In this document: positions 1-12,200 of the stretch, piece after piece | Layout of the letters: every line of letters starts with the position of its first letter | Numbering within the stretch: the first letter of the stretch is position 1 | Assembly: GCF_031432975.1 (NCBI RefSeq) | Contig: NZ_CP133838.1 | Location: forward strand, 3,596,001 to 3,660,000 | From: Buttiauxella selenatireducens | GTDB taxonomy: Bacteria > Pseudomonadota > Gammaproteobacteria > Enterobacterales > Enterobacteriaceae | Reading direction: 5' to 3' | DNA: 64,000 nt | Translations under genes and position numbers: made by a program | The notes under the pieces: generated by a model | Seen by the model: only the letters and a program-made list of their open reading frames with translations | Databases searched by the model: none | What the model was told of the DNA's origin: nothing

Positions 1-5
1 ATTTA

Positions 6-1154
6 TCAGGCATGAGCGACGGGTGTGGTGTGGTGCCCTGCTTTGCGAAGGAGCATCAGTAAATAAACAAATGCCACACCGGCAATCATGACAAACAATA
101 AGCTGTCTGAGAAACTTTGCATCAACATCGATGTAAACGTAGGCCCGAGCAGGCTGCCTACGGTGTAGCTGAGCAGCAGTGCCTGGTTCATCGCGACCAA
201 TTGGTGATGTTCAACTTTCTCGCAGGCCCACGCCATCGCCACCGGGTAGAGTGTAAAACCAGCAGCACCCAGAACAAATAAAGTCGGCCCCATGGCTGCG
301 TGGCTCAGCATGGCCATACAACCCAGAATCACAATAAACACCTGAACACGTAGCACTAAGAGGCGGCCAAATCTATCGGCCAGACGGCCAACCGGCCACT
401 GCCCAACAATTCCCGCACTGACCATCACCGCCATCCAGAATCCAATTCCGGCATCACTGACACCCTGATGGTTTAAATACAGTGGCATTAATCCATACAG
501 GGAACCGAGAACAATCCCTGAAATTATGCAACCGTTCACTCCCAGGCGCGCATGCCGCAGACGCAGCATAGGCCATACTTGTGTCGCCTCCTGGTTTTCA
601 CTGCGATCGTTCACAATACGAGTGAACAGCAATGGGAGAATGGCGGTCAAAGTTAATGCGGTGGCCCAAGGCAAAACACTGGCTAAATCCGTCGGCATTT
701 TGCTAATCATCAATTGGCCAAGTACTGTGCCAACGTAATAAACCATCATGTATGCTGCCAGCAGTCGCCCACGATTCCGCGACGTACCACTGCACATCAG
801 TGCGCTCTCGACGACCACCCAGATCATCGCGCAACCAATACCCGCGATGAATCGCCACATCATCCAGCTCCAGAACCCGGTCATTAATCCCAGTCCTGCG
901 CAGCCCGCCGCGAAGATCAACGATGCAAGATAGTAACTACGGTTGAACCCCTGGCGCTTAATCAGCCACCCGGTCATCAGTGTCCCCACCAGATTTCCAG
1001 TAAAGTACGAAGATCCCACCATCCCGACTTGCCAGGTTGGAAGATTTTCGTGAGCTAACCAAAGTGGAACCAGCGTGTTTAGCACCGCAATCGCCAGGGT
1101 CAACAGCATCAGACCGCAGAGCAAAAGCATTACTGGCTTTGTATAGGTGGACAT
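6..1154 (-). CDS. ycaD: MFS-type inner-membrane transporter YcaD
   Basis: The 382-residue product has about twelve hydrophobic segments and is a major facilitator superfamily transporter of the inner membrane. The MFS cytoplasmic-loop motif GRLADRFGR is at residues 256-264. Length and sequence agree with enterobacterial YcaD from the first methionine ([10 protein letters not shown]) to the C-terminus, so the gene is complete. No good Shine-Dalgarno sequence precedes the ATG at 1154. The substrate is unknown in the family. In E. coli ycaC lies between dmsC and ycaD; here only about 290 bp separate them. Confidence 0.93.
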   Translation of the reverse strand: MSTYTKPVMLLLCGLMLLTLAIAVLNTLVPLWLAHENLPTWQVGMVGSSYFTGNLVGTLMTGWLIKRQGFNRSYYLASLIFAAGCAGLGLMTGFWSWMMWRFIAGIGCAMIWVVVESALMCSGTSRNRGRLLAAYMMVYYVGTVLGQLMISKMPTDLASVLPWATALTLTAILPLLFTRIVNDRSENQEATQVWPMLRLRHARLGVNGCIISGIVLGSLYGLMPLYLNHQGVSDAGIGFWMAVMVSAGIVGQWPVGRLADRFGRLLVLRVQVFIVILGCMAMLSHAAMGPTLFVLGAAGFTLYPVAMAWACEKVEHHQLVAMNQALLLSYTVGSLLGPTFTSMLMQSFSDSLLFVMIAGVAFVYLLMLLRKAGHHTTPVAHA

Positions 1155-1401
1155 GTAAAAAACCGAGAGGAAGAGAATAAATTTGTGCGCATCATGCCAC
1201 TGGAAAAATGATTGTCAATCCAGCGCTGACGGGGCCTGCCACAATTTATCGGGTGTCGATTTGAAAAACTAATCTAACGGGTAATCGGAACACGTGACGT
1301 CGATGCTATCTCTCTGTTTTTGATGAGATCAGAGATTGCGAACCGAAGCGGAATGGATGAAATATTTCATGGAGAATTGGATGATATTTTCTTATGCGAA
1401 G

Positions 1402-1429
1402 CTAAAAAATGCGCCCGAAGGCGCATTTC
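1402..1429 (-). terminator. Intrinsic terminator of dmsABC
   Basis: Read leftward, a 9-bp GC-rich stem (AAATGCGCC / GGCGCATTT) closes a TTCG tetraloop and runs into a T-rich tract. It begins about 15 bp past the dmsC stop, as expected for the end of the dmsABC transcript. Confidence 0.85.
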
Positions 1430-1443
1430 ATTTTGATGGTTTG

Positions 1444-2304
1444 TTAGCTAGCAATCGCCATGCCGACGGTCATATGCAGGCCGTAGAACACACCACGCCC
1501 AATCAGTTCACCAGCAATAACCAACACAAAAGCCAGGGCCAGCACTGCTGGACTCGCCTGTCTACCTCTGAGCTGTGGAACAATCCAACACACTAGAGCG
1601 GCAGCCAACGCCAGCAGTCGCCACGACATTAATGCGCCATATTGCGGCACCAATGCTGACGCCTGCGCAATAGAGCTTTGAATCGTTGCTAACTCCATGC
1701 CTTGCAGCATGACAACTATGCAACTTACCAGCACCGCCAGCAGCGAAATTGCTGGAAGAATACGCATCCCCCAGCCCGTTACGCCCGCAATACGCAGCAA
1801 TAAATAACCAAGAAGCGGGCCACCAATAAACATCGTCAGGAAGAAAGTGAGCGGTGTATAAACGCTATACCACGTTGGCACGGTATCAATCAGGTAAACC
1901 TTGCACATCATCCAGACGAAAAATACGCCCAGAATCATGGTCAGCACCATCCAGATCTTTCCCAACGCCTGAGGCATTTTGCCCAGAACGGTAACCAGCC
2001 ACCAGAAACCGCCGACAGCGAAGAATACCGAACCACTGGCAATTTCATTACTCAACGCTGAATCACCAATGCGATTGAGTGAGTTGAACGCGCGCAGCGG
2101 GGAGCCTAAGTGCAAAACTGAGGCCATAAAGCCAATGCCCATGAGTACCCACAGTACAATCATTGCCCAATGGACTCTTTTTTGCTGTGCGCGTTCTGAA
2201 ATGCCCGTCATTAATGCCAGTGCCATGACGATAAAACCACCCGCGACACACTGCCCCAAAACTGTAAAGACCATTAACGGCCATTCATGCCATCCGTTTC
2301 CCAT
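1444..2304 (-). CDS. dmsC: DMSO reductase membrane anchor subunit DmsC
   Basis: DmsC anchors the DmsAB dimer in the inner membrane and passes electrons from menaquinol to it. The 286-residue product has eight hydrophobic segments and starts MGNGWHEWPL, matching the family start. A longer frame reaches 2448 but would lie inside dmsB; the ATG at 2304 has an AGGAGG motif upstream and starts one base after the dmsB stop, so translational coupling is likely. The C-terminus (ELIGRGVFYGLHMTVGMAIA) is typical. It is the last gene of dmsABC and is followed by an intrinsic terminator. Confidence 0.95.
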   Translation of the reverse strand: MGNGWHEWPLMVFTVLGQCVAGGFIVMALALMTGISERAQQKRVHWAMIVLWVLMGIGFMASVLHLGSPLRAFNSLNRIGDSALSNEIASGSVFFAVGGFWWLVTVLGKMPQALGKIWMVLTMILGVFFVWMMCKVYLIDTVPTWYSVYTPLTFFLTMFIGGPLLGYLLLRIAGVTGWGMRILPAISLLAVLVSCIVVMLQGMELATIQSSIAQASALVPQYGALMSWRLLALAAALVCWIVPQLRGRQASPAVLALAFVLVIAGELIGRGVFYGLHMTVGMAIAS

Positions 2305-2305
2305 C

Positions 2306-2923
2306 TCACACCTCCTTTGGGTTTGCCAGATAGCCGGTTTTATCCCCACAAGGACGGCTGTTGGCGTTGGGTTTAATGACAATATTTGGCTTCGTGAAAT
2401 GTGCTGATGGTAGAGGAGCAATCGCTGCTTGCTCGCCATACTTTTCACGCAGTTCCGCTATTGGCGCCATATCCAGAGCACGCAATGGGCAAGATTCCAC
2501 ACAAATTGGTTTCTTACCTTCTGCAATGCGCGAATAACAGCCATCACATTTCGTCATGTGTCCTTTTTCTGCGTTGTACTGTGGTGCACCATATGGGCAA
2601 GCCATATGGCAATAGCGGCAGCCGATGCACACGTCTTCGTTTACCACCACAAAACCGTCTTCACGTTTATGCATCGCACCGCTTGGGCAAACCTTGGTAC
2701 AGGCAGGGTCTTCACAATGGTTACAAGCAATCGACAAGTAGTAGGCAAACACATTTTGCTGCCAGACGCCGTTGTCTTCTTGCCAGTCACCGCCAGCATA
2801 TTCATAGATGCGGCGGAAGCTGACATCCGGCCCTAAGTTTTTGTAGTCTTTACAAGCCAGCTCGCAGGTCTTACACCCTGTGCAGCGGCTGGAATCGATA
2901 TAAAATCCGTATTGAGTTGTCAT
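2306..2923 (-). CDS. dmsB: DMSO reductase iron-sulfur subunit DmsB
   Basis: DmsB is the electron-transfer subunit carrying four [4Fe-4S] clusters between DmsC and the molybdenum subunit DmsA. All sixteen ligand cysteines are visible in four groups: residues 14/17/20/24, 67/70/75/79, 99/102/105/109 and 126/129/141/145. The 205-residue length is normal for the family. It has no signal peptide, in keeping with export together with Tat-signalled DmsA. It starts 10 bp after dmsA and ends one base before dmsC. Confidence 0.96.
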   Translation of the reverse strand: MTTQYGFYIDSSRCTGCKTCELACKDYKNLGPDVSFRRIYEYAGGDWQEDNGVWQQNVFAYYLSIACNHCEDPACTKVCPSGAMHKREDGFVVVNEDVCIGCRYCHMACPYGAPQYNAEKGHMTKCDGCYSRIAEGKKPICVESCPLRALDMAPIAELREKYGEQAAIAPLPSAHFTKPNIVIKPNANSRPCGDKTGYLANPKEV

Positions 2924-2933
2924 CAGCTATTCC

Positions 2934-5378
2934 TTACGCCTTCTCGACCTGGACGAGGTTACTGTGGGATGGGTTACCTTTCGCCAGAGGCGACGGACGT
3001 TGGGTGGTTAACACGTTAATGCAGCCAGCGTGATCCACTTTGTTGGCATCCGGGCTGTACCATGCCCCTTCCCCCATCGCGACAACACCAGGAATAATGC
3101 GCGGCGTGACTTTAGCGTTGATATTGACTTCGCCACGTCCGTTGAAAACGCGCACTATATCGCCGTTATTAATCCCACGATGCTGTGCATCGATTGGGTT
3201 GATCCACATTTCCTGACGACAAGCAGCCTTAAGTACTTCCACGTTGCCGTAAGTTGAGTGCGTACGCGCTTTGTAATGGAAACCGGTCATCTGCAATGGC
3301 CATTTCTCTGCGAGCGGATCGCCATAGTTTTCAAAGCCGGCGCTGTATACCGGCAGAGGATCGATAACATCCCCTTCGTTGAGTTGCCACGTCGCGGCAA
3401 TCTCTGCCAATTGCTCAGAATAGATTTCAATTTTCCCGGACGGCGTCGTCAGCGGGTTAGCCGCGGGATCTTCACGGAAGGCTTTATACGCCACGTGATG
3501 CCCTTCTGGATCGCGCTGCTTGAAGATGCCTTGCTTGCGGAACTCATCGAAGCTTGGTAATTCTGGAATCGCTTCCTGAGATTGTTGATACAAGTGACGC
3601 ATCCAGCCTTCTTGTGTGCGGCCTTCAGTAAACTTATCCTCAACGCCCATACGTTTTGCCAGTTCACTGGTCATCTCATAGATAGTTTTGCATTCGAAGC
3701 GCGGTTTGATCGCCTGATCGGCAAAAATTACATACGACATGTTGCCGCACGACGCATCGAGACAGAAGTCCATCTGTTCAGAGGCGGTGCAATCTGGCAG
3801 CAGAATATCTGCGTATTTAGCGGAAGACGTCATGTGGTTATCGATGACCACAATCATTTCGCATTTCTTGTCGTCTTGCAGAATATCGTGGGTACGATTA
3901 ATTTCTGAATGCTGGTTAATCAGACAGTTACTGGCGTAGTTCCAGACCATTTTGATCGGTACATCAAGTTTATCTTTGCCACGCACACCATCACGAGTTG
4001 CCGTCATTTCCGGGCCACGCTCGATGGCATCAGTCCACAGGAACATAGAAATGCTGGTCTGTACTGGGTTTTCTAGCGTCGGCATACGAACGAACGGTAA
4101 ATCGTAAGAGCCTTCGCGTGCGCCGCTGTTACCGCCGTGAATACCCACGTTACCCGTCAGGATCGACAGCATCGCGATCGCGCGAGAAACCAACTCACCG
4201 TTTGAGTGACGCTGCGGCCCCCAACCCTGGCTGATAAAGGCTGGTTTTGCTGTAGCGATTTCACGGGCCAGTTGTGTGATGCGTTCCGCAGGAATACTGG
4301 TGATTTTCGCTGCCCATTGCGGCGTTTTCGCCACGCCGTCCGCACCATTGCCAAGAATATAGGCTTTATAGTGACCGTTAGCAGGCGCAGTTTTTGGCAG
4401 CGTTTTTTCGTCGTAACCGACGCAATATTTGTCGAGGAAAGGCTGATCAACGAGGTTTTCTGTAATCATGACCCACGCTAATGCAGAGATAAGTGCGGTG
4501 TCAGTCCCAGGACGAATCGGAATCCATTCATCTTCACGCCCTGCCCCCGTATCGGTATAACGCGGGTCAATGATAATCATACGAGCGTTAGATTTTTCGC
4601 GCGCTTGCTCAAGGTAGTACGTCACCCCGCCGCCACTCATACGTGTTTCGCCAGGGTTATTGCCAAACAACACCACAAGCTTGCTATTTTCAATGTCTGA
4701 AGGGCTGTTACCATCCGCCCAACCACCGTAGGTGTAATTCAGGCCAGCGGCAATCTGAGCGGTTGAATAGTCACCATAGTGGTTCAGATAACCCCCGCAA
4801 CAGTTCATGAGACGGGCGATCAATGTTGAACCCGGTGGCCAAGAACGAGTCATCGTGCCACCCAGTGTACCGGTGCCGTAGTTCAGATAGATTGCTTCGT
4901 TGCCATGCTCTTTGATGATGTCTTTCATGCTATTAGCGATGGTATCGAAGGCTTCGTCCCAGCTGATACGCTCAAACTTACCTTCGCCACGCGCACCAAC
5001 ACGCTTCATTGGATATTTCAGGCGATCGGCATTGTAGACACGGCGACGCATCGAACGACCACGTAAACAAGCACGAACCTGATGCAGTCCTTCGTAATCA
5101 TCGTTACCGGTATTGTCTGTCTCAACGTATTTGATTTCACCGTCCACAACATGCATGCGCAGTGGGCAACGGCTACCACAGTTGACGGTACAGGCACTCC
5201 AGATAACTTTTTCGGGTGTGTTGACAGCTTCAGTCACGTTTTGCGCTAGAGCCAGGCGGCTAAAGGGAAGTGTTAATGCACCACTCGCAGCAGCAAGCCC
5301 ACCAATAGCCGTGGTTTTCACCAGCTTACGGCGGCTCACTTGGGCGGTCAGAACCGCATTAGAAGTTTTCTCTTTCAT
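2934..5378 (-). CDS. dmsA: DMSO reductase catalytic subunit DmsA
   Basis: DmsA is the molybdopterin-guanine-dinucleotide subunit that reduces dimethyl sulfoxide and related S- and N-oxides in anaerobic respiration. The product is 814 residues if it starts at the ATG at 5378 (MKEKTSNAVL); a 14-residue extension to 5420 does not match the family. A twin-arginine signal, SRRKLVK, is at residues 15-21. The cysteine cluster beginning CTVNCGSRC and the segment GGTMTRSWPPG, holding the presumed Mo-ligand serine, are present. It is first in dmsABC, and its upstream region has FNR-like and NarL-like sites. Confidence 0.96.
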   Translation of the reverse strand: MKEKTSNAVLTAQVSRRKLVKTTAIGGLAAASGALTLPFSRLALAQNVTEAVNTPEKVIWSACTVNCGSRCPLRMHVVDGEIKYVETDNTGNDDYEGLHQVRACLRGRSMRRRVYNADRLKYPMKRVGARGEGKFERISWDEAFDTIANSMKDIIKEHGNEAIYLNYGTGTLGGTMTRSWPPGSTLIARLMNCCGGYLNHYGDYSTAQIAAGLNYTYGGWADGNSPSDIENSKLVVLFGNNPGETRMSGGGVTYYLEQAREKSNARMIIIDPRYTDTGAGREDEWIPIRPGTDTALISALAWVMITENLVDQPFLDKYCVGYDEKTLPKTAPANGHYKAYILGNGADGVAKTPQWAAKITSIPAERITQLAREIATAKPAFISQGWGPQRHSNGELVSRAIAMLSILTGNVGIHGGNSGAREGSYDLPFVRMPTLENPVQTSISMFLWTDAIERGPEMTATRDGVRGKDKLDVPIKMVWNYASNCLINQHSEINRTHDILQDDKKCEMIVVIDNHMTSSAKYADILLPDCTASEQMDFCLDASCGNMSYVIFADQAIKPRFECKTIYEMTSELAKRMGVEDKFTEGRTQEGWMRHLYQQSQEAIPELPSFDEFRKQGIFKQRDPEGHHVAYKAFREDPAANPLTTPSGKIEIYSEQLAEIAATWQLNEGDVIDPLPVYSAGFENYGDPLAEKWPLQMTGFHYKARTHSTYGNVEVLKAACRQEMWINPIDAQHRGINNGDIVRVFNGRGEVNINAKVTPRIIPGVVAMGEGAWYSPDANKVDHAGCINVLTTQRPSPLAKGNPSHSNLVQVEKA

Positions 5379-5599
5379 AGGACCCACTTGTTTCGTGCTC
5401 ACATTTAAACAAGCCGGCAATGGTTATTCAGGTAGTTACGGCCTGCGTTTCCGTTGCTCAGCCAAAAAGAGAAAGGAGTGTCATAATCTTTGCCAGTATC
5501 ACGACTGACGACCCGGTTAAGTCATTTAACCTCTGGCCACCAAATGATAAGAATACTGAATGAGTTGTTGTAGTAATCATCACTCGCTTTCTGGAGCTG

Positions 5600-5640
5600 A
5601 TAATACTCATTTGGGGGTATTTGGTATTGTTTGGTGTCAA
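5600..5640 (-). promoter_or_regulatory. dmsA promoter with FNR-like and NarL-like sites
   Basis: On the minus strand, TTGACACCAAACAA (5627-5640) matches four of five bases in each FNR half-site. A -10-like TATTAT (5600-5605) puts the transcription start near 5593, so the FNR site is centred near -41, a class II activator position. Between them, 5604-5619 reads TACTCATTTGGGGGTA on the plus strand, a NarL 7-2-7 inverted heptamer with one mismatch to consensus. This predicts anaerobic activation and nitrate repression, as known for E. coli dmsA. The 5379-5728 gap otherwise holds the dmsA leader and the serS terminator. Confidence 0.7.
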
Positions 5641-5679
5641 TAAAGTCAGATTGACTCTGGGAATGAGAATATTTACGGC

Positions 5680-5705
5680 AAAAAAAAGCGCCCGTAGGCG
5701 CTTTA
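5680..5705 (-). terminator. Intrinsic terminator of serS
   Basis: Read leftward, the stem AAAGCGCC / GGCGCTTT closes a four-base loop and continues into a run of T. It lies about 25 bp beyond the serS stop and upstream of the dmsA promoter. Confidence 0.88.
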
Positions 5706-5728
5706 TAGAATTAAATCGAACTAACACA

Positions 5729-7042
<1,314 letters not shown>

Positions 7043-7113
7043 TTAATGGAGGGGATACGGTCACAGCCTGCAACCGCATTGATATTCTTGCTAACCTTAC
7101 CGCAACGTCTGCA

Positions 7114-8457
7114 TTAGCGGTAGCGTTTTGTCGGGCTATTTTGATCCTGTTCAGCAAGCCAGGCGAGCTTTTCACCAATCTTGCCCTCAAGACCTCTGTT
7201 TGTGGGTTGATAATAGCGTGTTTGTGCCATTTCCTGCGGGAAGTAGACCTCACCGGATGCGTAAGCGTTGGGTTCATCATGAGCATAGCGATACTCCTGA
7301 CCATACCCCATTTCTTTCATCAGCTTAGTTGGCGCATTGCGTAAATGGACGGGAACATCGTAATCGGGGCGCTCGCGGGCATCGGCCATTGCCGCTTTAA
7401 AAGCCGTATAGACCGCATTACTTTTTGGAGCACACGCAAGATAAACGATAGCCTGAGCAATCGCGCGCTCACCTTCCGCAGGGCCCACGCGCGTAAAACA
7501 ATCCCACGCCGCAAGAGCGACCTGCATACCACGCGGATCGGCATTTCCCACATCTTCGGATGCAATAGCCAGCAAACGGCGGGCAACATACAACGGATCA
7601 CCACCAGCCGTGATAATGCGTGCATACCAATACAGTGCAGCATCAGGGGATGAGCCACGCACCGATTTATGCAATGCTGATATCAAATCGTAGAAACGGT
7701 CGCCTTTATTATCAAAGCGCGCGCTGCGTTCACCTGCAATTTCTGTCAGCAAAGCAATATGCAACTCGCGATGACCACTGGTATTGGTTTCGGCCATATC
7801 AGCCATCATTTCCAGCGTATTCAGAGCACGACGGGCATCGCCATTAACCAGTTCCGCTATCGCACGGCGAGTCTCGTTTGGCAGGACAATATTCTGCCCG
7901 CCATAACCACGTGCAGCATCACTCATCGCCTGGTCGAGGACTTTTTCGATATCTTCCGTGGTAAGCGATTTGAGCAAGTAAACGCGTGCGCGTGATAGCA
8001 GCGCCGAGTTTAGCTCGAAAGAGGGATTTTCGGTGGTGGCACCGATAAACGTAATGGTGCCGTCTTCAATATGAGGTAAAAAAGCGTCTTGTTGGCTTTT
8101 GTTGAAACGATGGACTTCATCGACAAACAGAATAGTGCGACGCCCTGCGTTGCGATTCTGACGTGCGCGCTCTATGGCTTCGCGGATCTCTTTGACACCG
8201 GAAGTTACCGCTGAGATACGTTCAACATCCGCGTCAGCATAGTGCGCAATCACTTCCGCCAGCGTGGTTTTACCCGTCCCCGGAGGCCCCCATAAAATCA
8301 TCGAATGGAGATGTCCCGCTTCGATAGCCTTAGGAAGCGGTTTGCCTGGGGCGAGCAGATGTTGTTGACCGATATACTGCGCGAGGTTCTCCGGCCGCAT
8401 ACGCGCGGCCAGAGGCTGGAAGGTATTCTCAGAAAAATCGAGCGACAGATTGCTCAC
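7114..8457 (-). CDS. rarA: Replication-associated AAA+ recombination protein RarA
   Basis: RarA (MgsA) is a clamp-loader-like AAA+ ATPase of the WRNIP1/Mgs1 family that acts at stalled replication forks and binds SSB. The 447-residue product has Walker A GPPGTGKT at residues 57-64 and a Walker B/DEXH-like FVDEVHRF at 111-118. The C-terminal tetramerisation region is full length. It starts 8 bp after lolA, so the two are probably cotranscribed, as in E. coli. Confidence 0.95.
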   Translation of the reverse strand: MSNLSLDFSENTFQPLAARMRPENLAQYIGQQHLLAPGKPLPKAIEAGHLHSMILWGPPGTGKTTLAEVIAHYADADVERISAVTSGVKEIREAIERARQNRNAGRRTILFVDEVHRFNKSQQDAFLPHIEDGTITFIGATTENPSFELNSALLSRARVYLLKSLTTEDIEKVLDQAMSDAARGYGGQNIVLPNETRRAIAELVNGDARRALNTLEMMADMAETNTSGHRELHIALLTEIAGERSARFDNKGDRFYDLISALHKSVRGSSPDAALYWYARIITAGGDPLYVARRLLAIASEDVGNADPRGMQVALAAWDCFTRVGPAEGERAIAQAIVYLACAPKSNAVYTAFKAAMADARERPDYDVPVHLRNAPTKLMKEMGYGQEYRYAHDEPNAYASGEVYFPQEMAQTRYYQPTNRGLEGKIGEKLAWLAEQDQNSPTKRYR

Positions 8458-8465
8458 TCATACCT

Positions 8466-9077
8466 CTACTTACGTTGATCGTCCACCGTCACGCCTTTAG
8501 GCGGGGTAAACGTAAACTTGCTCATGTCCACAGCACCATTTTGCTGGGTTTTCAGCGCATAGCTGCTGCGTTGATCGTCTTGCTCGATGGCACTGAACTG
8601 ATGAATAGTCCCGTCGCGCCCAACATTAATGGTGAACTGTTTAAGGTTACCTGCGCTGGTTTTTGGCGTCAGTATGAAGTCATCACCGCTTTGTTTGATG
8701 TTGTACTGCTGCCAGTCGCTGCTTTGGTTACGCGCAATCAACATAAACGGCGTATTGCCAGTCGCATCTTTCAACCATGTTGCGCTAACTTGTTCAACAA
8801 ACGGGTTATAGAACCACAGCGTTTTACCATCAGAAACCAGAATACTTTCATCAGGCTGAGTCATATGCCAGTTAAACAGGTTAGGACGCTTAACCCACAA
8901 ATCACCCTGACCTTCTTGCACAGCGGCACCACTACCGTCCGTCACTTTCTGGGTAAAGCTGGCGTGGAAGCTGCTGACTTTATCTAAACGGTCTTTCAAG
9001 TCACCAGCGGCATCAGCCCAGGCAGCGGTTGCGGTCAAAGCAGTCAACAAAGCACAAGTAATAGCGATTTTTTTCAT
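8466..9077 (-). CDS. lolA: Periplasmic lipoprotein carrier LolA
   Basis: LolA takes outer-membrane lipoproteins from the LolCDE transporter and carries them across the periplasm to LolB. The 203-residue precursor has a signal peptide ([10 protein letters not shown] to about residue 21) with a likely cleavage AWA|DAAGD. The mature part matches enterobacterial LolA throughout. It lies between ftsK and rarA on the same strand, and rarA follows almost directly. Confidence 0.95.
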   Translation of the reverse strand: MKKIAITCALLTALTATAAWADAAGDLKDRLDKVSSFHASFTQKVTDGSGAAVQEGQGDLWVKRPNLFNWHMTQPDESILVSDGKTLWFYNPFVEQVSATWLKDATGNTPFMLIARNQSSDWQQYNIKQSGDDFILTPKTSAGNLKQFTINVGRDGTIHQFSAIEQDDQRSSYALKTQQNGAVDMSKFTFTPPKGVTVDDQRK

Positions 9078-9203
9078 TATGATCCCTTAAAATTCATGCG
9101 CCACAAAGCGACTGCGCTGTGGCATTTCTGTTGCCCACTTTAGTCGAGTGCTATTCATGAGCAACAGAAGAAAAAGCTGATTTTCCGGTAATTTACCCTT
9201 CTT

Positions 9204-9232
9204 TGCACAAGAGCCGCAACAGCGACTCTTGC
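9204..9232 (-). terminator. Hairpin directly after ftsK
   Basis: A 10-bp stem (CAAGAGTCGC / GCGGCTCTTG on the minus strand, with one G-T pair) begins about 10 bp beyond the ftsK stop. There is no strong T tract, so it could reduce readthrough into lolA or protect the 3' end rather than terminate efficiently. A second, smaller stem lies near 9100-9123. Confidence 0.5.
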
Positions 9233-9240
9233 ACACAAGG

Positions 9241-12200
9241 TTACTCGAATGGCGGTGGAGCCAGCACTTCGCGGTTACCATTATGCCCTTGCGGGCTCAC
9301 GATCCCCTGCGCTTCCATTTGTTCAACAATTCGAGCGGCTCGGTTGTAGCCGATACGGAACTGGCGCTGAACACCGGAAATAGAGGCTTTACGTTTTTCG
9401 ACCACAAAAGCAACGGCCTGATCAAATAACGGATCAAGTTCTTCATCTCCGTCAAGACCACCACCAGCCCCTCCTTCACTCTCGTTATCCGAGGTAATTC
9501 CGGTGATATATTGTGGGCGACCACGCGCTTTCCAGTCCTGAACCACAGCATGGACTTCCTGGTCACGGACAAACGCACCGTGAACACGCACAGGCAGCGT
9601 CGAGTTTGGCCCGGAATAAAGCATGTCCCCCATCCCCAGCAGTGACTCAGCGCCACCCTGATCAAGAATGGTGCGGGAGTCGATTTTACTCGATACGGTA
9701 AACGCAACGCGCGTCGGGATGTTGGCCTTAATCAGGCCGGTAATCACATCAACTGATGGGCGCTGAGTGGCCAGTACAAGGTGAATACCCGCAGCACGCG
9801 CTTTTTGCGCCAGACGCGCAATCAACTCTTCCACTTTCTTGCCAACCGTCATCATCAGGTCAGCAAACTCGTCCACCAATACAACGATATACGGCAATTT
9901 CTCAAGCATTGGATGAGAGACTTCCATGCTGTCACCCGGTTTCCAGAATGGATCTGGAATTGGACGCCCCATGCGCTCTGCTTCCAGCACACGTTCGTTG
10001 TAGCCCGCCAGATTTCGCACGCCTAACGCTGACATCAGTTTGTAGCGACGTTCCATTTCGTTAACGCTCCAACGCAAGGCGTTTGCGGCGTCTTTCATAT
10101 CTGTAACGACTTCGGTCAACAGATGCGGAATACCTTCGTACACTGACAGCTCAAGCATTTTCGGGTCGATCATGATAAAGCGGACTTCTTCCGGTGTCGC
10201 TTTATACAGCATGCTGAGGATCATGGCGTTGACACCAACCGACTTACCGGAGCCCGTTGTACCGGCAACCAGCAAGTGCGGCATTTTCGCCAGATCGGCA
10301 ATCACCGGCTCACCACCGATATCTTTACCCAGCACCACCGTTAACGGTGAAGCACTGTCACGGAACTTGGCGCAATCCAGCACTTCACGGAGGTATACGG
10401 TCTGACGTTTTTTGTTCGGCAATTCCAGACCAACATAGGGTTTACCCGGAATAACCTCGACCACACGCACCGCTACCGTCGACAAAGAACGCGCAAGGTC
10501 ACGAGACAAGTTGGAGATACGCGCGGCTTTCACGCCTGGCGCTAAGTCAAGCTCAAAGCGAGTGATGACGGGGCCAGGAGAGTAGTCTACAACGTCCGCT
10601 TTAATACGGTAATCCGCAAGGCGAGCCTCCACCAGACGCGCCATTTGCTCCAAAGCAAAGGTGTCCACGGGCTCAACTTCTGCTGGCGGAGACGTCAGCA
10701 AATCCAGCGACGGTAAAGGCGTGGTAGGACGCTGCAACGGACGATCATCACCATTTCGCATCAGGAATGGATGGATCAGGCTTTCCTGCATTTGCGGCGC
10801 TGTAACTGGTGTACTGGACTGTGGCGGCGTCCTTTGCGGCTGTGCAGTTTGCCAGCTTTGCTCAGGCTTAATCGGCGCGGGTTCTTCAACCGGGCTCGGC
10901 GTAAACAAGGGTTCGCCAGGCCCATCGTTAACGAGCGTTTTCATTGGCGAGAAATCAAAATCATCCAGCGAGAACGGCACATTATTTGGCTGTTGCTGAT
11001 TAGATTGTGATCCCGACGCTGTGTAACGCTGCTGCTGTTGTGCCGCAAATTGGCGTGCTAATTCAGCCTGCTCAGCCTCATCTTCATCTTGCTGCGAAAC
11101 GTCGTCTTCATACTCTTCGCCATAACGTTGCTGTTGTTGAGCAGCAAACTGACGAGCAAGCTCATGCTGCTGAACATCTTCGGCGTCGTCAGCATACTCA
11201 TCTTCTATATCCGCACCATTCTGACGACGAGCTTCCTCTTCAGCCATACGCTGAGAAGGCAACTTAATCCCGTAGGAAGCAAGTTCACGGCGAGTCGGCA
11301 CCCGCACACGATTTGGGCGTGGAAGCTGCGGGCCAATCCCCTCTTTGGTCTGAGGACGTGGCGCATCACTGGCAATACTAAACACGGGACTAAAGGCAGA
11401 TGTTGCTGCCACGACTTTTGCCGCGTCTTTTACATCCTGTGGAATGCTAGCACCAGGTGCTGGCACCACGGATGTCGTATCGAATACACCTTGCGGCATT
11501 GATGGTGTTTCAATCCGCGGCGCGGAAGTCGACGCAGTCGTTTGAGTAAATGCAGGGCTTTGATCATAGCCATAGGGATCAGGTTTTGGCTCGTTAACCG
11601 GCTGATACCAGGCCGCTAGTTGCTCCCGTTCACGTGCACGTCGCTCTTCGACCTCTTCGAAATGGTAGATCGGTGGGCGAACTGCCGGTTTTACTTCTTC
11701 AACCGCTTCAGGCTGAGGTGTTGGCTCGACGGGAGCAGGCTCATAGTAAGCAGGTGCAGGCGGCGCTTGTTCAACGACCGGTTCTGACCAATGGTTTGTC
11801 ACCTGCTGCGGGATGTATTGCTCAGCCTCACGCGGTGCGTGGAAACTTTCAGGCGCAGGCGCAATCACGGGGTCAGGCGTCACGGTGGTAGGCGCAGGTT
11901 CCCAGGCAATAGCAGGCGTATGTTCTACTTCTGGAGCAGGGGCTGTAACGGGAGGCACCGTTGCCATTGGCATAACCGGAGCGGCATAGTCTGGATTATT
12001 TGCCATCGCCGTGGCCGCTGTAGCGGCTACTGGTGCGACAATAGACTGCCCGTGTAAAAGCGGATCGTATTCTTCGCTTTCCGGCAAAGTGGCTTTATGA
12101 CCAGAAAACAATACGTCATCTTCTGGTGGCGTCGCTTTGTTGTTTGAGAACAAAACGTCATCTTCGTCGTCATCCATACGCTTACCAGAAAACAGCGCTG

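Noticed and set aside
1336-1596. 86-codon plus-strand frame near the dms terminator
   Set aside because: It crosses the dms terminator and enters dmsC antisense, with no coding features of its own.
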